From assembly GCA_965223105.1 (NCBI GenBank), contig OZ244987.1, forward strand, positions 6,138,001-6,202,000: a DNA stretch of 64,000 nt, written 5' to 3'. The notes under the pieces are model-generated. The model saw only the letters and a program-made list of their open reading frames with translations. It had not been told where the DNA came from and made no database searches. How positions within the stretch are numbered: the stretch's first letter is position 1; each line of letters begins with the position of its first letter. This document shows positions 43,083 to 52,391 of this stretch, in pieces. The DNA comes from JABDMH01 sp965223105 (GTDB taxonomy: Bacteria; Bacteroidota; Bacteroidia; Chitinophagales; Saprospiraceae). Made by a program: the position numbers and the translations under genes.

Positions 43083-44348
43083 CTACAGTCCCAACAACAG
43101 TCTCCGGGGATCTTCCAGGAGTTCTTTGACTTTCACCAGAAAGGTCACTGATGAACTGCCATCGATCACCCGGTGATCATAAGACAATGCCAAGTACATC
43201 ATAGGCCGGATCTTGATTTCTCCGTCAATGGCCATGGGTCTTTGTTGAATGGTATGCATGCCCAATATGGCTGATTGTGGCTCGTTGAGGATGGGAGTAC
43301 TCATCATGGATCCAAAGATACCGCCATTGGTTATGGTAAAAGTCCCCCCGCGCATCTCCTCGAGGGTAAGCTTGCCCGATCGGGCCTTGTCAGCGAGCTC
43401 CTTGATCTTGAGCTCGATTTCATGAAACTCCAGTGATTCGACATTGTGTACCGGGGGTACCACCAGGCCGTTGGGGGTAGAAATAGCAATGGAAATGTCT
43501 ACAAAATCGTGGTAAATGAGGTCTTCACCATCGATGCGTGCATTCACTTGCGGCATCTCCATCAATACCTGTGCACAGGCTTTACAGAACAAGGACATGA
43601 AACCGAGTTTGATCTCGTACTTCTCCACAAACTTCTCCTGATAGGTTTTACGTAATTTAATAACTTCGGTCAGATCCACCTCATTAAAGGTGGTCAACAT
43701 AGCTGTGTTGTTTTTCGCTGAAACCAGCCGGGAGGCGATGGTACGACGCATTCGGGACATCTTCTTTTTTCGTACCTCGCGACTGAAATGAATGCTTGGC
43801 TTTACGGGAGTTTCCTCCTTTTCTTGAATTTCTTGCTTTGACTCCTTTGCCTTTACTTCCGCTGTCCTTATGGCATCGGCTTTAGTTATCCGGCCACCTC
43901 TCCCACTGCCTTGTACATCACTGGCTGAAATATCATTTTCATTCAGGATTTTGGCAGCTGCGGGTGAGGGGTGCCCAACAGCATAGGAATCCTGACTCTG
44001 CTCTTCGGGCTCACTAGTCTTCTTATCATCGTGTTTGCGCTGTTCTTCAACTTCTTCCGATTGCTGCTGGGAGCTGCCAGAATCAGCCTTGCCGCCATTG
44101 GCTGGTGCAACACTGGTATCAATTTTAGCCACCAGTGCTCCTATTTCCAGATCGTCACCTTCTTGGGCCACATAGGTGAGTTTCCCAGCAACTTCTGCCG
44201 GAAACTCCAAAGTGGCTTTATCGGACTCAAACTCGCAAATCGGTTCATCGAGTTCGACAACGGAACCATCTTCTTTAAGCCATTGAGAAAGAGTAACTTC
44301 GGTGATCGATTCACCAATCGGAGGCACTTTAAGTTCGACAATACTCAT
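43083..44348 (-). CDS. odhB: Dihydrolipoyllysine-residue succinyltransferase (2-oxoglutarate dehydrogenase E2)
   Basis: The E2 core of 2-oxoglutarate dehydrogenase, carrying the acyl group on lipoate and passing it to CoA. Domains: lipoyl (IVELKVPPIGESITEVTL; lipoylated Lys in EFESDKATLE), an Ala/Glu-rich linker, the E3-binding domain (HPSPAAAKILNENDISASDV) and the catalytic domain ending in SYDHRVIDGS. GESITE near the start favours OdhB/SucB over pyruvate E2. The E1 gene is not adjacent. ATG 44348 is right: the frame continues upstream to 44477, but that part runs into tRNA-Val. Confidence 0.95.
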   Translation of the reverse strand: MSIVELKVPPIGESITEVTLSQWLKEDGSVVELDEPICEFESDKATLEFPAEVAGKLTYVAQEGDDLEIGALVAKIDTSVAPANGGKADSGSSQQQSEEVEEQRKHDDKKTSEPEEQSQDSYAVGHPSPAAAKILNENDISASDVQGSGRGGRITKADAIRTAEVKAKESKQEIQEKEETPVKPSIHFSREVRKKKMSRMRRTIASRLVSAKNNTAMLTTFNEVDLTEVIKLRKTYQEKFVEKYEIKLGFMSLFCKACAQVLMEMPQVNARIDGEDLIYHDFVDISIAISTPNGLVVPPVHNVESLEFHEIELKIKELADKARSGKLTLEEMRGGTFTITNGGIFGSMMSTPILNEPQSAILGMHTIQQRPMAIDGEIKIRPMMYLALSYDHRVIDGSSSVTFLVKVKELLEDPRRLLLGL

Positions 44349-44431
44349 TGGTAAACTACAGCAGAATTTATGACCGTTAAAGATAGGAATCTTTACAATG
44401 ATCGCTTTATCAAGAAATAAGCGAGGAAGTG

Positions 44432-44506
44432 TGGGCGATGAGAGATTCGAACTCCCGACCCCTTGGGTGTAAACCAAGTGCTCTGAACCAGCTGAGCTAA
44501 TCGCCC
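44432..44506 (-). tRNA. tRNA-Val (anticodon TAC)
   Basis: Read on the minus strand: acceptor GGGCGAT paired with ATCGCCC, D-arm AGCTCAGCTGGTTCAGAGC, anticodon stem CTTGG/CCAAG with loop TTTACAC (anticodon TAC), T-arm with GTTCGAATC. No CCA is encoded. It lies 84 bp upstream of odhB and has a two-element promoter. Confidence 0.96.
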
Positions 44507-44807
44507 TGTTTAAGAAAAAACTTGCATGCTTTCCCGTTTATCTGAAAAGCGGCGTGCAAATATAGAACCATCTCCAAATTACACCAAATTTTTTCTAAAC
44601 GGTCACCGGAAAATAACCCTTATCCAAATACTCACCCATACTGTTTTACGAAAAGAAAAATGATGTTTGGCAGGACATCACTGCCTGATGAGGACACTAA
44701 TGTACAAAGAGCGAATATGATCCTACCATACCCATCTCATTAGCATTTATCATTCAATAGTTTTTTTGGAAGTTAGAGAGAGCGGATCACGGGTCTGCTC
44801 TCCTATT
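44507..44807. other. Intergenic region holding the tRNA-Val promoter
   Basis: About 300 bp between tRNA-Val and the M28 peptidase stop. Apart from the promoter at 44557-44588 nothing further is recognised. Confidence 0.5.
44557..44588 (-). promoter_or_regulatory. tRNA-Val promoter (TTTG-N20-TATATTTG)
   Basis: On the minus strand TTTG (44588-44585), 20 nt, TATATTTG (44564-44557). Both Bacteroidota housekeeping elements match exactly; the start of transcription would be near 44550, about 45 nt before the tRNA. The transcript may continue into odhB. Confidence 0.8.
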
Positions 44808-45803
44808 TTACAGAATCCCTGCATCCTCTCTGAAAATATAAGCCAATACTACCTGCCCCACTACACCCAGAGTTCGCTTATCTATGATCTCCAGGTCGTC
44901 CTTGTGGGTGTGATGGTAATGCCCGAAGTTGCCCTGTGGATAGTTGATGATATCGATCATTGGAACGGCCGCAATCTCATTGACAAACCGATGATCGTCT
45001 GTTATTCCACTAACTTGTGCATTCACAAAATAATGACCGTAACCCATGGACTGTGCCAACTTCCAAATTCCTTCTACTATGCTTGGTGCATAGTAAAGTG
45101 AAAAGCCCTCCTTGGGAAAGGTGGCTCCCTTCGCACCAACCATATCCAGCAAGATTCCATACTTAGGCTTAGTTCCAGTCAGATTACGGGCCCAATGCTG
45201 GGCACCAAGACACCAGGTCTCATCTCTCCCGCCACCATTGGCTCCAGCATCTTCGGCATCAAACAGTACAAAGTCGATTCCAAGCTCAATGGCATTCTGC
45301 CTTAATGTCCTGGATATTTCAAGTAAAACAGCTACTCCGCTGGCACCGTCATCTGCTCCTAAGATTGGATCGTCACGTCTTTCTGGATTAGGATCTTTCT
45401 CTGCCATCTGCCTAGTATCCCAATGAGCTGCAAGGACGATACGGTGCCCATTGGATGGATTATAGGTTCCAATGATGTTCGTAGCTGGATGCTTGCTGCC
45501 ATCAAATAATTGAGCTGAAAAGTTTTGTGACTTCACTTGCAGACCAAATGCCTCCATTTTATAGATAAGCCATTCCTTACAATCTTCATGGCCCTCACTA
45601 CCCATATGTCTCGGCCCAAATGAAACTTGTTTTTCCACAAATGCATAGGCGGAATCGCGATTAAAGGCAGGAACTGATAACGCGGTGGGTGCCTTTTCAG
45701 CCGGTGCCGCGGGTACGGGATCTGTCTTACACCCGACTGCCGTCAATGCCAACAAAGTGATCCAAGCAATACTCTGAAGGCACATGTTCTTACTGATCTT
45801 CAT
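44808..45803 (-). CDS. M28-family peptidase or glutaminyl-cyclase-like lipoprotein
   Basis: Lipoprotein signal (WITLLALTAVGC) followed by an M28 zinc-hydrolase fold. Zinc ligands and catalytic residues: LAAHWDTR (His, Asp), PILGADDGASGVAVLLE (Asp), VLFDAEDAG (Glu and Asp) and the downstream His in ITDDHRFV. The WDTR...MAEKDPNPERRDDPI and WCLGAQHWARN segments are closest to glutaminyl-peptide cyclotransferases, so it may cyclise N-terminal Gln of exported proteins rather than act as an aminopeptidase. Several Bacteroidota secreted proteins carry such pyro-Glu ends. Confidence 0.88.
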   Translation of the reverse strand: MKISKNMCLQSIAWITLLALTAVGCKTDPVPAAPAEKAPTALSVPAFNRDSAYAFVEKQVSFGPRHMGSEGHEDCKEWLIYKMEAFGLQVKSQNFSAQLFDGSKHPATNIIGTYNPSNGHRIVLAAHWDTRQMAEKDPNPERRDDPILGADDGASGVAVLLEISRTLRQNAIELGIDFVLFDAEDAGANGGGRDETWCLGAQHWARNLTGTKPKYGILLDMVGAKGATFPKEGFSLYYAPSIVEGIWKLAQSMGYGHYFVNAQVSGITDDHRFVNEIAAVPMIDIINYPQGNFGHYHHTHKDDLEIIDKRTLGVVGQVVLAYIFREDAGIL

Positions 45804-45863
45804 ACGTTCTATAGGTTTTCCAGTGTGTATGAGGCTCTGTGATTAGATAAATCTGATTTTAAT

Positions 45864-45883
45864 ATGGTGTTTAATGACACCAT
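45864..45883. repeat. Inverted repeat upstream of the M28 gene
   Basis: ATGGTGT-TTAATG-ACACCAT, a perfect 7-bp inverted repeat between cysS and the M28 start; a weak cysS terminator or an operator. Confidence 0.35.
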
Positions 45884-45987
45884 CATGGCCGGCAGAAAAA
45901 ACCATTTGCAAAATAACCTGTGCTGTGATATTCCTCAGTATTGTCATGTGAAAAAAAGGAACTTCCGTGATTTATAAAAGAAACGCA

Positions 45988-47481
45988 CTAATGATAAGTC
46001 CAAGTAGTGCCATCTTTACCATCCTTAAGCTGTACTTTTAACTCATTGAGACCATCTCTTATTTTATCTGCTGTAGACCAGTCTTTGGTCTCGCGTGCCG
46101 ATCGTCTCAGATCAATGATCAGTGACATGAGACCGTCTACCAGTCCGTTGTTGCTTAGAGCTTGAGTGTCCCGCAGACCAAATACATCAAAAATAAATGA
46201 AGTATAAGTGTCCCTTAAAGTTTGGATGGTTTCTTTGGTGACTTTAGTCTTCTCGATTTGGCCACCAGCTAGGCCGTTAATAATTGTAGACAGTTCAAAG
46301 AGTCTGGCCAATACCTTTGGAGTATTAAAATCATCTGCCATATCTTGCTCGATCCCTTGGATCTGCTCTTGAATATTCTGGTCGATTTCAGTTCTCTCAT
46401 TCTCTTCGACATTCAAAGACACCAGTACTTTATGAGCATCCATTAATCTCCGGTATCCCTTTTCGGCAGCCATGAGAGCATCATTGGTTAAGTCCAGGGT
46501 ACTTCGATAATGGGCTTGGAGCATAAAAAACTTCACCACCATAGGATCAAATCCTTTAGAAAAATGTTCGCTGGTCCCATCAAACAGCTCTGCCGGAGTT
46601 ACCGAATTACCGTCACTCTTCGACATCTTTTTGCCATTGAGCAGCAGCATGTTGCCATGTAACCAATATTTGGCAGGTGATTGCCCACAAGCACCGATAT
46701 TCTGCGCAATTTCATTTTCATGATGAGGAAACTTCAGATCATTCCCTCCGCCGTGGATGTCAAAAAAATCACCTAGATATTTGGTACTCATCGCCGAGCA
46801 CTCCAGGTGCCAACCCGGAAATCCTACAGACCAGGGAGATTCCCAACGCATAAGATGTGTGGGATCAGCCTTGATCCAAAGGGCGAAATCAGACGGATCA
46901 CGTTTTTCGTCTTGCTTCTTGAGATCATCTCTTGTTTCTTGCAGAAGTTCTTCGACAACTCTCCCTGAAAGGGCACCGTAGGGCTGCCCATCGGCAACAA
47001 ACTTTCTTGTATCAAAGTACACCGAGCCATTGACATTATAAGCATATCCTCGGTCTAGAATATCAGTGATCATTTTGATCTGTTCCAGAATATGGCCAGT
47101 GGCACGAGGTTCAATACTTGGAGACAAAGTATTGAAGGTCTCCATCATAGCATGGAATCCGTTGGAATATTTTTGCACGACTTCCATTGGCTCGATCTGG
47201 TCTAATCTTGCCTTCTTAGATATCTTGTCTTCAGCTCCCACATCGACATCTCCTTCGAGATGACCGACATCAGTGATGTTTCGTACATACCTCACCCGGT
47301 ACCCTCGGTACATCAAATAACGATATATGATGTCAAAGCTGACGAATGTACGGCAATTCCCCAGGTGGACGTCATTGTATACTGTTGGACCGCATACGTA
47401 CATTCCTACCCTCCCTTCTTCGATAGGTTGAAATACCTCCTTTCTTTTGCTGAGGCTGTTGTAAAGTGAGATTTGAGTCAT
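45988..47481 (-). CDS. cysS: Cysteine-tRNA ligase
   Basis: Class I synthetase charging tRNA-Cys. The HIGH region appears as VYNDVHLGN after the zinc-binding CGPT, a further zinc cluster lies in GWHLECSAMS and HHENEIAQ, and the second signature is KKMSKSDGNSV. The 497-residue length fits the bacterial family. It is the last gene of a six-gene minus-strand operon and follows the EEP gene with no gap. Confidence 0.98.
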   Translation of the reverse strand: MTQISLYNSLSKRKEVFQPIEEGRVGMYVCGPTVYNDVHLGNCRTFVSFDIIYRYLMYRGYRVRYVRNITDVGHLEGDVDVGAEDKISKKARLDQIEPMEVVQKYSNGFHAMMETFNTLSPSIEPRATGHILEQIKMITDILDRGYAYNVNGSVYFDTRKFVADGQPYGALSGRVVEELLQETRDDLKKQDEKRDPSDFALWIKADPTHLMRWESPWSVGFPGWHLECSAMSTKYLGDFFDIHGGGNDLKFPHHENEIAQNIGACGQSPAKYWLHGNMLLLNGKKMSKSDGNSVTPAELFDGTSEHFSKGFDPMVVKFFMLQAHYRSTLDLTNDALMAAEKGYRRLMDAHKVLVSLNVEENERTEIDQNIQEQIQGIEQDMADDFNTPKVLARLFELSTIINGLAGGQIEKTKVTKETIQTLRDTYTSFIFDVFGLRDTQALSNNGLVDGLMSLIIDLRRSARETKDWSTADKIRDGLNELKVQLKDGKDGTTWTYH

Positions 47482-48501
47482 CTATTTGTTTAGTTTCAAC
47501 TCGCCCAAAACCGGAAAGTGGTCAGAAATTTTTGTGTGCAAAATCTGGTGATTGAGTGACCTGAAATGCTCATCCGCAAAAATATAATCTATTTTTAAAC
47601 CAGGAAGATCCCCTGCATAAGTCATACCAAGTCCCAGACCTTTCTGCTTGAATTGGTCCTGCAAAATGTTACTTATTTGTTGATAGCTAAATGAAAAAGG
47701 TGTGTCGTTCAGATCACCAACCAATATAACCGGTTTAGTACACTGTCTTAAATGATCCGTGATCTTACGTACTTGATCCACCCTGATCTTACTGGCTTGG
47801 CTATAGTTGCTAATCATATCTCCAAGGCGTGTTAAGGCTGCACTTCTATCAGCATTTATCTCATTGATGAGACCTCGGGCTGCATGACTTATTCCATTAC
47901 TTCGAAGATGTACATTGTAGATACGGATTGAGTAATTGTTGTCTAGAGCCAAATCTGCCCATATGCATCCATTTACAGATTGATCAAATTGGATATGACC
48001 TTGTGATGAAATGGGATATTTTGAGACTATGATCTTCCCTTTGTGAAAATATTTGTGTGGTAAGGAAATACCATCAGCCAATACCTTTACCTGATCTGGA
48101 GAAATTTCTTGCAGACATAGAATATCAATATCATCCTTCTGAGTCAAGTTTTGTAAAAAGTTCCGTAGGTTATTGCTTTCGTTGTAGCTCTCACAATTAA
48201 AAGTACCGACGAGGACTCCTTCTTCTTGGCTTTCTTGCGTGAAATGTAAACCTATAAAACGGGTTGTTTGTGGAAGTCCCAACAGGAGTGTGACCAGTGA
48301 TATCCAGGCCGTGCGTTTGCGCATAGTTAACCAGAAAAAGAAAAATAAGATATTTAGGAGCAACAACCAAGGCATGAAAAGGCCCATGACCTGAAGCAAT
48401 GGAGTAGTCTGGGGCGAGATATAGGATCCCAAATAACCCGCCAGGGAAGCAGCAGAGATCAGAATATTAAGAATTAAGATAAAACGCAAAACCCATTTCA
48501 T
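47482..48501 (-). CDS. Membrane-anchored endonuclease/exonuclease/phosphatase-family protein
   Basis: Three hydrophobic segments at the N-terminus (about residues 5-85) anchor an EEP domain: VGTFNCES, ILCLQEISPDQ (catalytic Glu), RIYNVHLRSNG, LVGDLNDTPFS and SDHFPVLGEL (Asp-His). This class includes nucleases and phosphodiesterases; the membrane anchor and outward-facing domain suggest an extracytoplasmic phosphoesterase. It overlaps the upstream rhomboid gene by 4 bp. Confidence 0.9.
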   Translation of the reverse strand: MKWVLRFILILNILISAASLAGYLGSYISPQTTPLLQVMGLFMPWLLLLNILFFFFWLTMRKRTAWISLVTLLLGLPQTTRFIGLHFTQESQEEGVLVGTFNCESYNESNNLRNFLQNLTQKDDIDILCLQEISPDQVKVLADGISLPHKYFHKGKIIVSKYPISSQGHIQFDQSVNGCIWADLALDNNYSIRIYNVHLRSNGISHAARGLINEINADRSAALTRLGDMISNYSQASKIRVDQVRKITDHLRQCTKPVILVGDLNDTPFSFSYQQISNILQDQFKQKGLGLGMTYAGDLPGLKIDYIFADEHFRSLNHQILHTKISDHFPVLGELKLNK

Positions 48502-49415
48502 CGACGGCTACTGGCATTATTGAGGAAGTCCTTTTCTTCTTTGCTGAGGTTTTCGTATCCGCCTTCCTTAATCTTGTCTAGGATGATATCTATCTTTTCT
48601 TGTATCTCTTGCTCGCTCAACTTAGCAGAGCCCTTTTTATAGTGTTTCTTCACCACCAGTTTAGTGTCTCTGGGTTGCCTTACGGTCTCCTTGTTGTCAC
48701 TGAAAAAAAGGTTCACCTTGCTGATGAATCTCTGAATACCTTCTGACCAGTCGTTACCTTGCCGTAATTGATAGATAAAAAACCAGCCCATGAAGACTCC
48801 TCCGAGATGAGCTGCATGACCACCAGTATTGTACTCACTGCCCAATCCAAACAAGTCCAACAAAATGAGGATTCCTACTATATATTTCAACTTCACACTA
48901 CCAATAAAAAGTAGCCGCATGACATAATCAGGAGCGATCATACCAGATGCGGTTACTATGGCCATGACTGCACCGCTGGCTCCCAGAGCATAAACCGGGT
49001 CTCCGGCTCCAAAAGGAAGCACTTGAGCGCTGAGCCAAAACGCAAAGCACCCCACCAGTCCACCAAGAAGATAAAGGGGAAAGATTTTGTGCTCACCAAT
49101 GAGATCGGCGACAATCTTTCCAAACCAATAAAGAAACAGCATATTCCACAGGATGTGCCAGAAATCCTGGTGCAAAAACATACTGGTAAGAAAAACCCAA
49201 GGATGGAAAAGGTTATGAGTTATACTAGAGGAAATGCAAAAGAAATACAAAATATCATAAAAGAGTTCAGGAGTAGTTCCTGAGTTGGCCAAGTTCAGTA
49301 TCAACTTGACCAAATTGATGGCGATGAAAACACCGACATTAACAATTACGAGTCGAGTGATCGTACTGCCTGTACTAAATTCTCTTTTGATGTCATTGAT
49401 AATCGATTGTAACAC
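48498..49415 (-). CDS. Rhomboid-family intramembrane serine protease (C-terminal extension)
   Basis: A 305-residue rhomboid: six transmembrane helices with the catalytic Ser in GASGAV and His in HAAHLGG, and the HQDFWHILWNMLFLYWFG loop. A cytoplasmic C-terminal tail of about 95 residues (KKHYKKGSAKLSEQEIQEKI...) is conserved in Bacteroidota paralogues. It cleaves membrane-embedded substrates. It abuts a second rhomboid gene (1-bp overlap). Confidence 0.95.
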   Translation of the reverse strand: MLQSIINDIKREFSTGSTITRLVIVNVGVFIAINLVKLILNLANSGTTPELFYDILYFFCISSSITHNLFHPWVFLTSMFLHQDFWHILWNMLFLYWFGKIVADLIGEHKIFPLYLLGGLVGCFAFWLSAQVLPFGAGDPVYALGASGAVMAIVTASGMIAPDYVMRLLFIGSVKLKYIVGILILLDLFGLGSEYNTGGHAAHLGGVFMGWFFIYQLRQGNDWSEGIQRFISKVNLFFSDNKETVRQPRDTKLVVKKHYKKGSAKLSEQEIQEKIDIILDKIKEGGYENLSKEEKDFLNNASSRR

Positions 49416-50014
49416 TATACTCTGCCAGTTTTACGCCAGTAATAGACCAAAATTGCGCCACAGATTGCTCCACCCAAGTGTGCAAAGTGTGCAATTCCAG
49501 GTTGGAACTGCCCAATTCCCAAGACCAGCTCCAAGCCTGCATATATCATAACGAAATACTTAGCCTTCATAGGTATAGGTGGTATGATCAGCATGATCTT
49601 ATGATTTGGAAACATCATACCGTATCCGGCCAAAAGTCCAAAAACCGCTCCAGATGCTCCTCTCATATTACTTCTTGGATCCACCATGCCATTGGATTCA
49701 AGATAGAGCACAAACAAATGCAAGAACATTGCCCCTAACCCACAGAGCAAATAAAAAGTTAAGAATCGTTTTGGCCCCCAATACATCTCTAACATGGATC
49801 CAAACATGTAGAGTCCAAACATATTGAACAGAAGGTGGTTGAGATCCCAGTGCATAAACATATGTGAGACCAATTGCCAAGGTCGAAAGAGTGGTGTACC
49901 GGGAAAATATAATGCCAATGCGTTTGAAAAATTCGGAGCCAGCATCATCACGCCAAAAAAGAGAAGGACATTGATGATTAGTAATTGCTTTACTGCTTCT
50001 GTGATCGGCGGCAT
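49415..50014 (-). CDS. Rhomboid-family intramembrane serine protease (short)
   Basis: A minimal 199-residue rhomboid with HWDLNHLLFNMFGLYMFG, catalytic GASGAVFGLLAG and HFAHLGGAICG. It is probably a recent or ancient duplicate of the neighbouring longer rhomboid but lacks its tail. It starts 12 bp after mutL. Confidence 0.95.
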   Translation of the reverse strand: MPPITEAVKQLLIINVLLFFGVMMLAPNFSNALALYFPGTPLFRPWQLVSHMFMHWDLNHLLFNMFGLYMFGSMLEMYWGPKRFLTFYLLCGLGAMFLHLFVLYLESNGMVDPRSNMRGASGAVFGLLAGYGMMFPNHKIMLIIPPIPMKAKYFVMIYAGLELVLGIGQFQPGIAHFAHLGGAICGAILVYYWRKTGRV

Positions 50015-50026
50015 CCAAGTGACTTG

Positions 50027-51805
50027 TTAGAACTTCGATTGCAATTGCTCGAGGTCAAAAGTGATAAAACATTTCTTGCCTGAAGGGCTTTCAAACGGTA
50101 CTTCACAGGCAAAAAGTTGATCAATAAGGGCCGACATTTCTTCAGCAGTAAGAACCATACCCCTCCTGAGCCCTGCACTTCTCGCCATAGAAAGCGCCAA
50201 GTTTTGCTCCTCGTTTAGATGTAAAGAGACATTCAATTGAAATTGTTCTATAAGTTCGCGAAATAGTGCTACTTCATCAGTAATATTCGACAAATGCGCA
50301 GGAATCCCGTGCAAAACGAATGTATTCTTACCGAAATTCTCTAAATCAAAGCCTAGGGCTTGAATCTGATCAAGCATGCCGGCAAGGGTAGTTGCCTCGG
50401 CGGTAGTCAATTGAATGCTCTTGGCAAACATGAGTTTCTGAACTTGCTTTTCCTGCTCTTGCAAAAGCTTAAGGTACTTCTCGTAGAGGATCCTTTCATG
50501 TGACAGCTGTTGGTCTATCAGCAAGAAGCCAGATTTGATCTGAGTGATTATGTAGCTGTTGTGGATTTGGTAGGGTTCCTTCAAATGGCGACCCTGATCT
50601 GAATCTTCAAGTTGTAGGGTCGCATCTGCCTCTCTTTCAGGCGTAGCACTTTTTTCTAGACCCTCGTAAAGTAATTCCCAGGCATCGTTGCCCAGATCGG
50701 TGCTCGGCCGACTAAAACTAGACGGAATGATCACTTTATCCCGGGCTTTAGGTATAGGTGACACAGTGAGGTTTCCGAGAACCGGACTTTGGTCAAAATC
50801 AATCGAAGGTGTGATGTTGTGGGCACTCAATGCATGCCGTACCGCAGATCTAACCACGTTATAAACCAATTTTTCATCCTCAAATTTTATCTCTTGTTTA
50901 GTGGGATGCACATTGATGTCGATCCGGCTCGTATCCATACTGATGTTGAGCACATAGAAAGGATGGTAGCCACTAGCAATAAGGTGTTCAAAAGCTACCT
51001 GGATTGCATGATTGAGGTAAGGACTCTTGATGAATCGATGATTAATCAAGATGAATTGCTCCCCTCTGGATTTCTTTGCCGCTGCGGGCTTACCCACAAA
51101 GCCGTCCATCTTACAAACCGAGGTCTCCTCATGTAGGGGTACCAGCTTGTCATTGAGATTCTTGCCAAAGAGATTTACGATTCTTTTGCGAAGATTGGTC
51201 TGTGGCAGATGATAAGTCTCTGTGTTGTTGTGAAAGACTTCAAAGTGCTTATCGGGATGTGCAATGGCAATGCGTTGAAATTCATCGAGAACATGCCGAA
51301 GTTCCACAGTATTTGACTTGAGAAACTTGCGCCGTGCCGGTATGTTATAGAAGAGATTCCTAACTTGAATATTGGTACCCTGCTGAGTCTCACAAGGCTC
51401 CTGCTTGATCACTGATGATCCCTCAATAATCAGATGAGTCCCCAATTCACTCCCGGCAAGTCTTGTCTTCAAATCGACTTGTGCTACTGCTGCGATTGAG
51501 GCCAAAGCTTCTCCCCTAAATCCTAAAGTCCTTATACAGAATAGATCTTCAGTCTTGTTGATCTTTGAAGTGGCGTGCCTCTCGAAACTCATACGTGCAT
51601 CTGTGGCGCTCATTCCCATACCATTGTCGACGACCTGAATTAGTTGCTTTCCAGCCTCACGGAGAATCAATTTAATTTCATCTGCACCGGCGTCGATGGC
51701 ATTTTCCAGCAACTCTTTGACTACAGATGCAGGCCTTTGGACTACCTCACCTGCGGCAATCTGATTAGCGATGGAATCGGGAAGTAGCTGAATGATATCA
51801 GCCAT
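50027..51805 (-). CDS. mutL: DNA mismatch repair protein MutL
   Basis: GHKL ATPase N-terminus: VVKELLENAIDAGA, QVVDNGMGM and RTLGFRGEALASI; C-terminal dimerisation domain. The endonuclease metal-site motif of most MutL homologues (DQHAxxExxxxE) is altered to DQQLSHERILYE, so nicking activity is uncertain by eye, though the Glu residues remain. Length 592 is usual. It is the second gene of the operon, 7 bp after a small membrane protein. Confidence 0.97.
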   Translation of the reverse strand: MADIIQLLPDSIANQIAAGEVVQRPASVVKELLENAIDAGADEIKLILREAGKQLIQVVDNGMGMSATDARMSFERHATSKINKTEDLFCIRTLGFRGEALASIAAVAQVDLKTRLAGSELGTHLIIEGSSVIKQEPCETQQGTNIQVRNLFYNIPARRKFLKSNTVELRHVLDEFQRIAIAHPDKHFEVFHNNTETYHLPQTNLRKRIVNLFGKNLNDKLVPLHEETSVCKMDGFVGKPAAAKKSRGEQFILINHRFIKSPYLNHAIQVAFEHLIASGYHPFYVLNISMDTSRIDINVHPTKQEIKFEDEKLVYNVVRSAVRHALSAHNITPSIDFDQSPVLGNLTVSPIPKARDKVIIPSSFSRPSTDLGNDAWELLYEGLEKSATPEREADATLQLEDSDQGRHLKEPYQIHNSYIITQIKSGFLLIDQQLSHERILYEKYLKLLQEQEKQVQKLMFAKSIQLTTAEATTLAGMLDQIQALGFDLENFGKNTFVLHGIPAHLSNITDEVALFRELIEQFQLNVSLHLNEEQNLALSMARSAGLRRGMVLTAEEMSALIDQLFACEVPFESPSGKKCFITFDLEQLQSKF

Positions 51806-51812
51806 ATGTCAG

Positions 51813-52133
51813 TTAACCTTCAAATAATTGAACGAATTCGGGCAAATATACAGTAAGTAGAAGATAAGTAAGTGCAAAGAGAACAACGATGATGGCAAGC
51901 AATAACATGTTAGAACGACGCACTGCCCGTTTTGTATATTGGGTACTCTTGGTCCGGCGTCGAAAAGATTGCGAGATGCGGGACTTTGCCAGTTCGGTCT
52001 GGGATACTTCTCCCTGCTCTCCTTTTGCATTTCTGATGATCTCCTCCAGCCTCTCCTTTTGTGGATCATAAAATCGAGGTTTGTACTCAAATCGCTGGTG
52101 CTTAGGTGTTCGGAAAAAGCTGAAAAAGGCCAT
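51813..52133 (-). CDS. Small single-pass membrane protein
   Basis: A 106-residue protein starting at ATG 52133. The N-terminal block FFRTPKHQRFEYKPRFYDPQ is recognisable in a conserved Bacteroidota family next to mutL; the middle is basic and helical, and one transmembrane helix (LLLAIIVVLFALTYLLLTVYL) ends the chain. Function unknown. The frame extends to 52190, but the shorter start keeps the conserved block at the N-terminus. It leads the mutL operon. Confidence 0.8.
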   Translation of the reverse strand: MAFFSFFRTPKHQRFEYKPRFYDPQKERLEEIIRNAKGEQGEVSQTELAKSRISQSFRRRTKSTQYTKRAVRRSNMLLLAIIVVLFALTYLLLTVYLPEFVQLFEG

Positions 52134-52337
52134 GAAATCCAAATTTATATCAATAAATAAAGGTAGAACACTTTTTACAATGTTACCCATTTAGATGATG
52201 CACTGGGCACCAAATCGGGTGGAGTGAAGTAGCTCCTGGAATACAATTATCTTAAGGTGAAGAATCAACTTCTTGTCCTTATCGATCCAAAATTTAAATT
52301 TTTGGTTGATAAAGTTGTCAACATTGTGCTGAGCGCG

Positions 52338-52368
52338 TTGTTTGCAATGCAAAATCACGGTAGATTTG
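52338..52368 (+). promoter_or_regulatory. Promoter of the PurF-like gene (TTG-N20-TAGATTTG)
   Basis: TTG at 52338-52340, then 20 nt, then TAGATTTG at 52361-52368. Transcription would start near 52375, which rules out the upstream start at 52257 and supports ATG 52392. Confidence 0.6.
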
Positions 52369-52391
52369 CGTTTTATATTCAAAGCCAACGG

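Noticed and set aside
44349..44477. N-terminal extension of odhB to 44477
   Set aside because: It is translated from the complement of tRNA-Val and the leader; the lipoyl domain begins right at ATG 44348.
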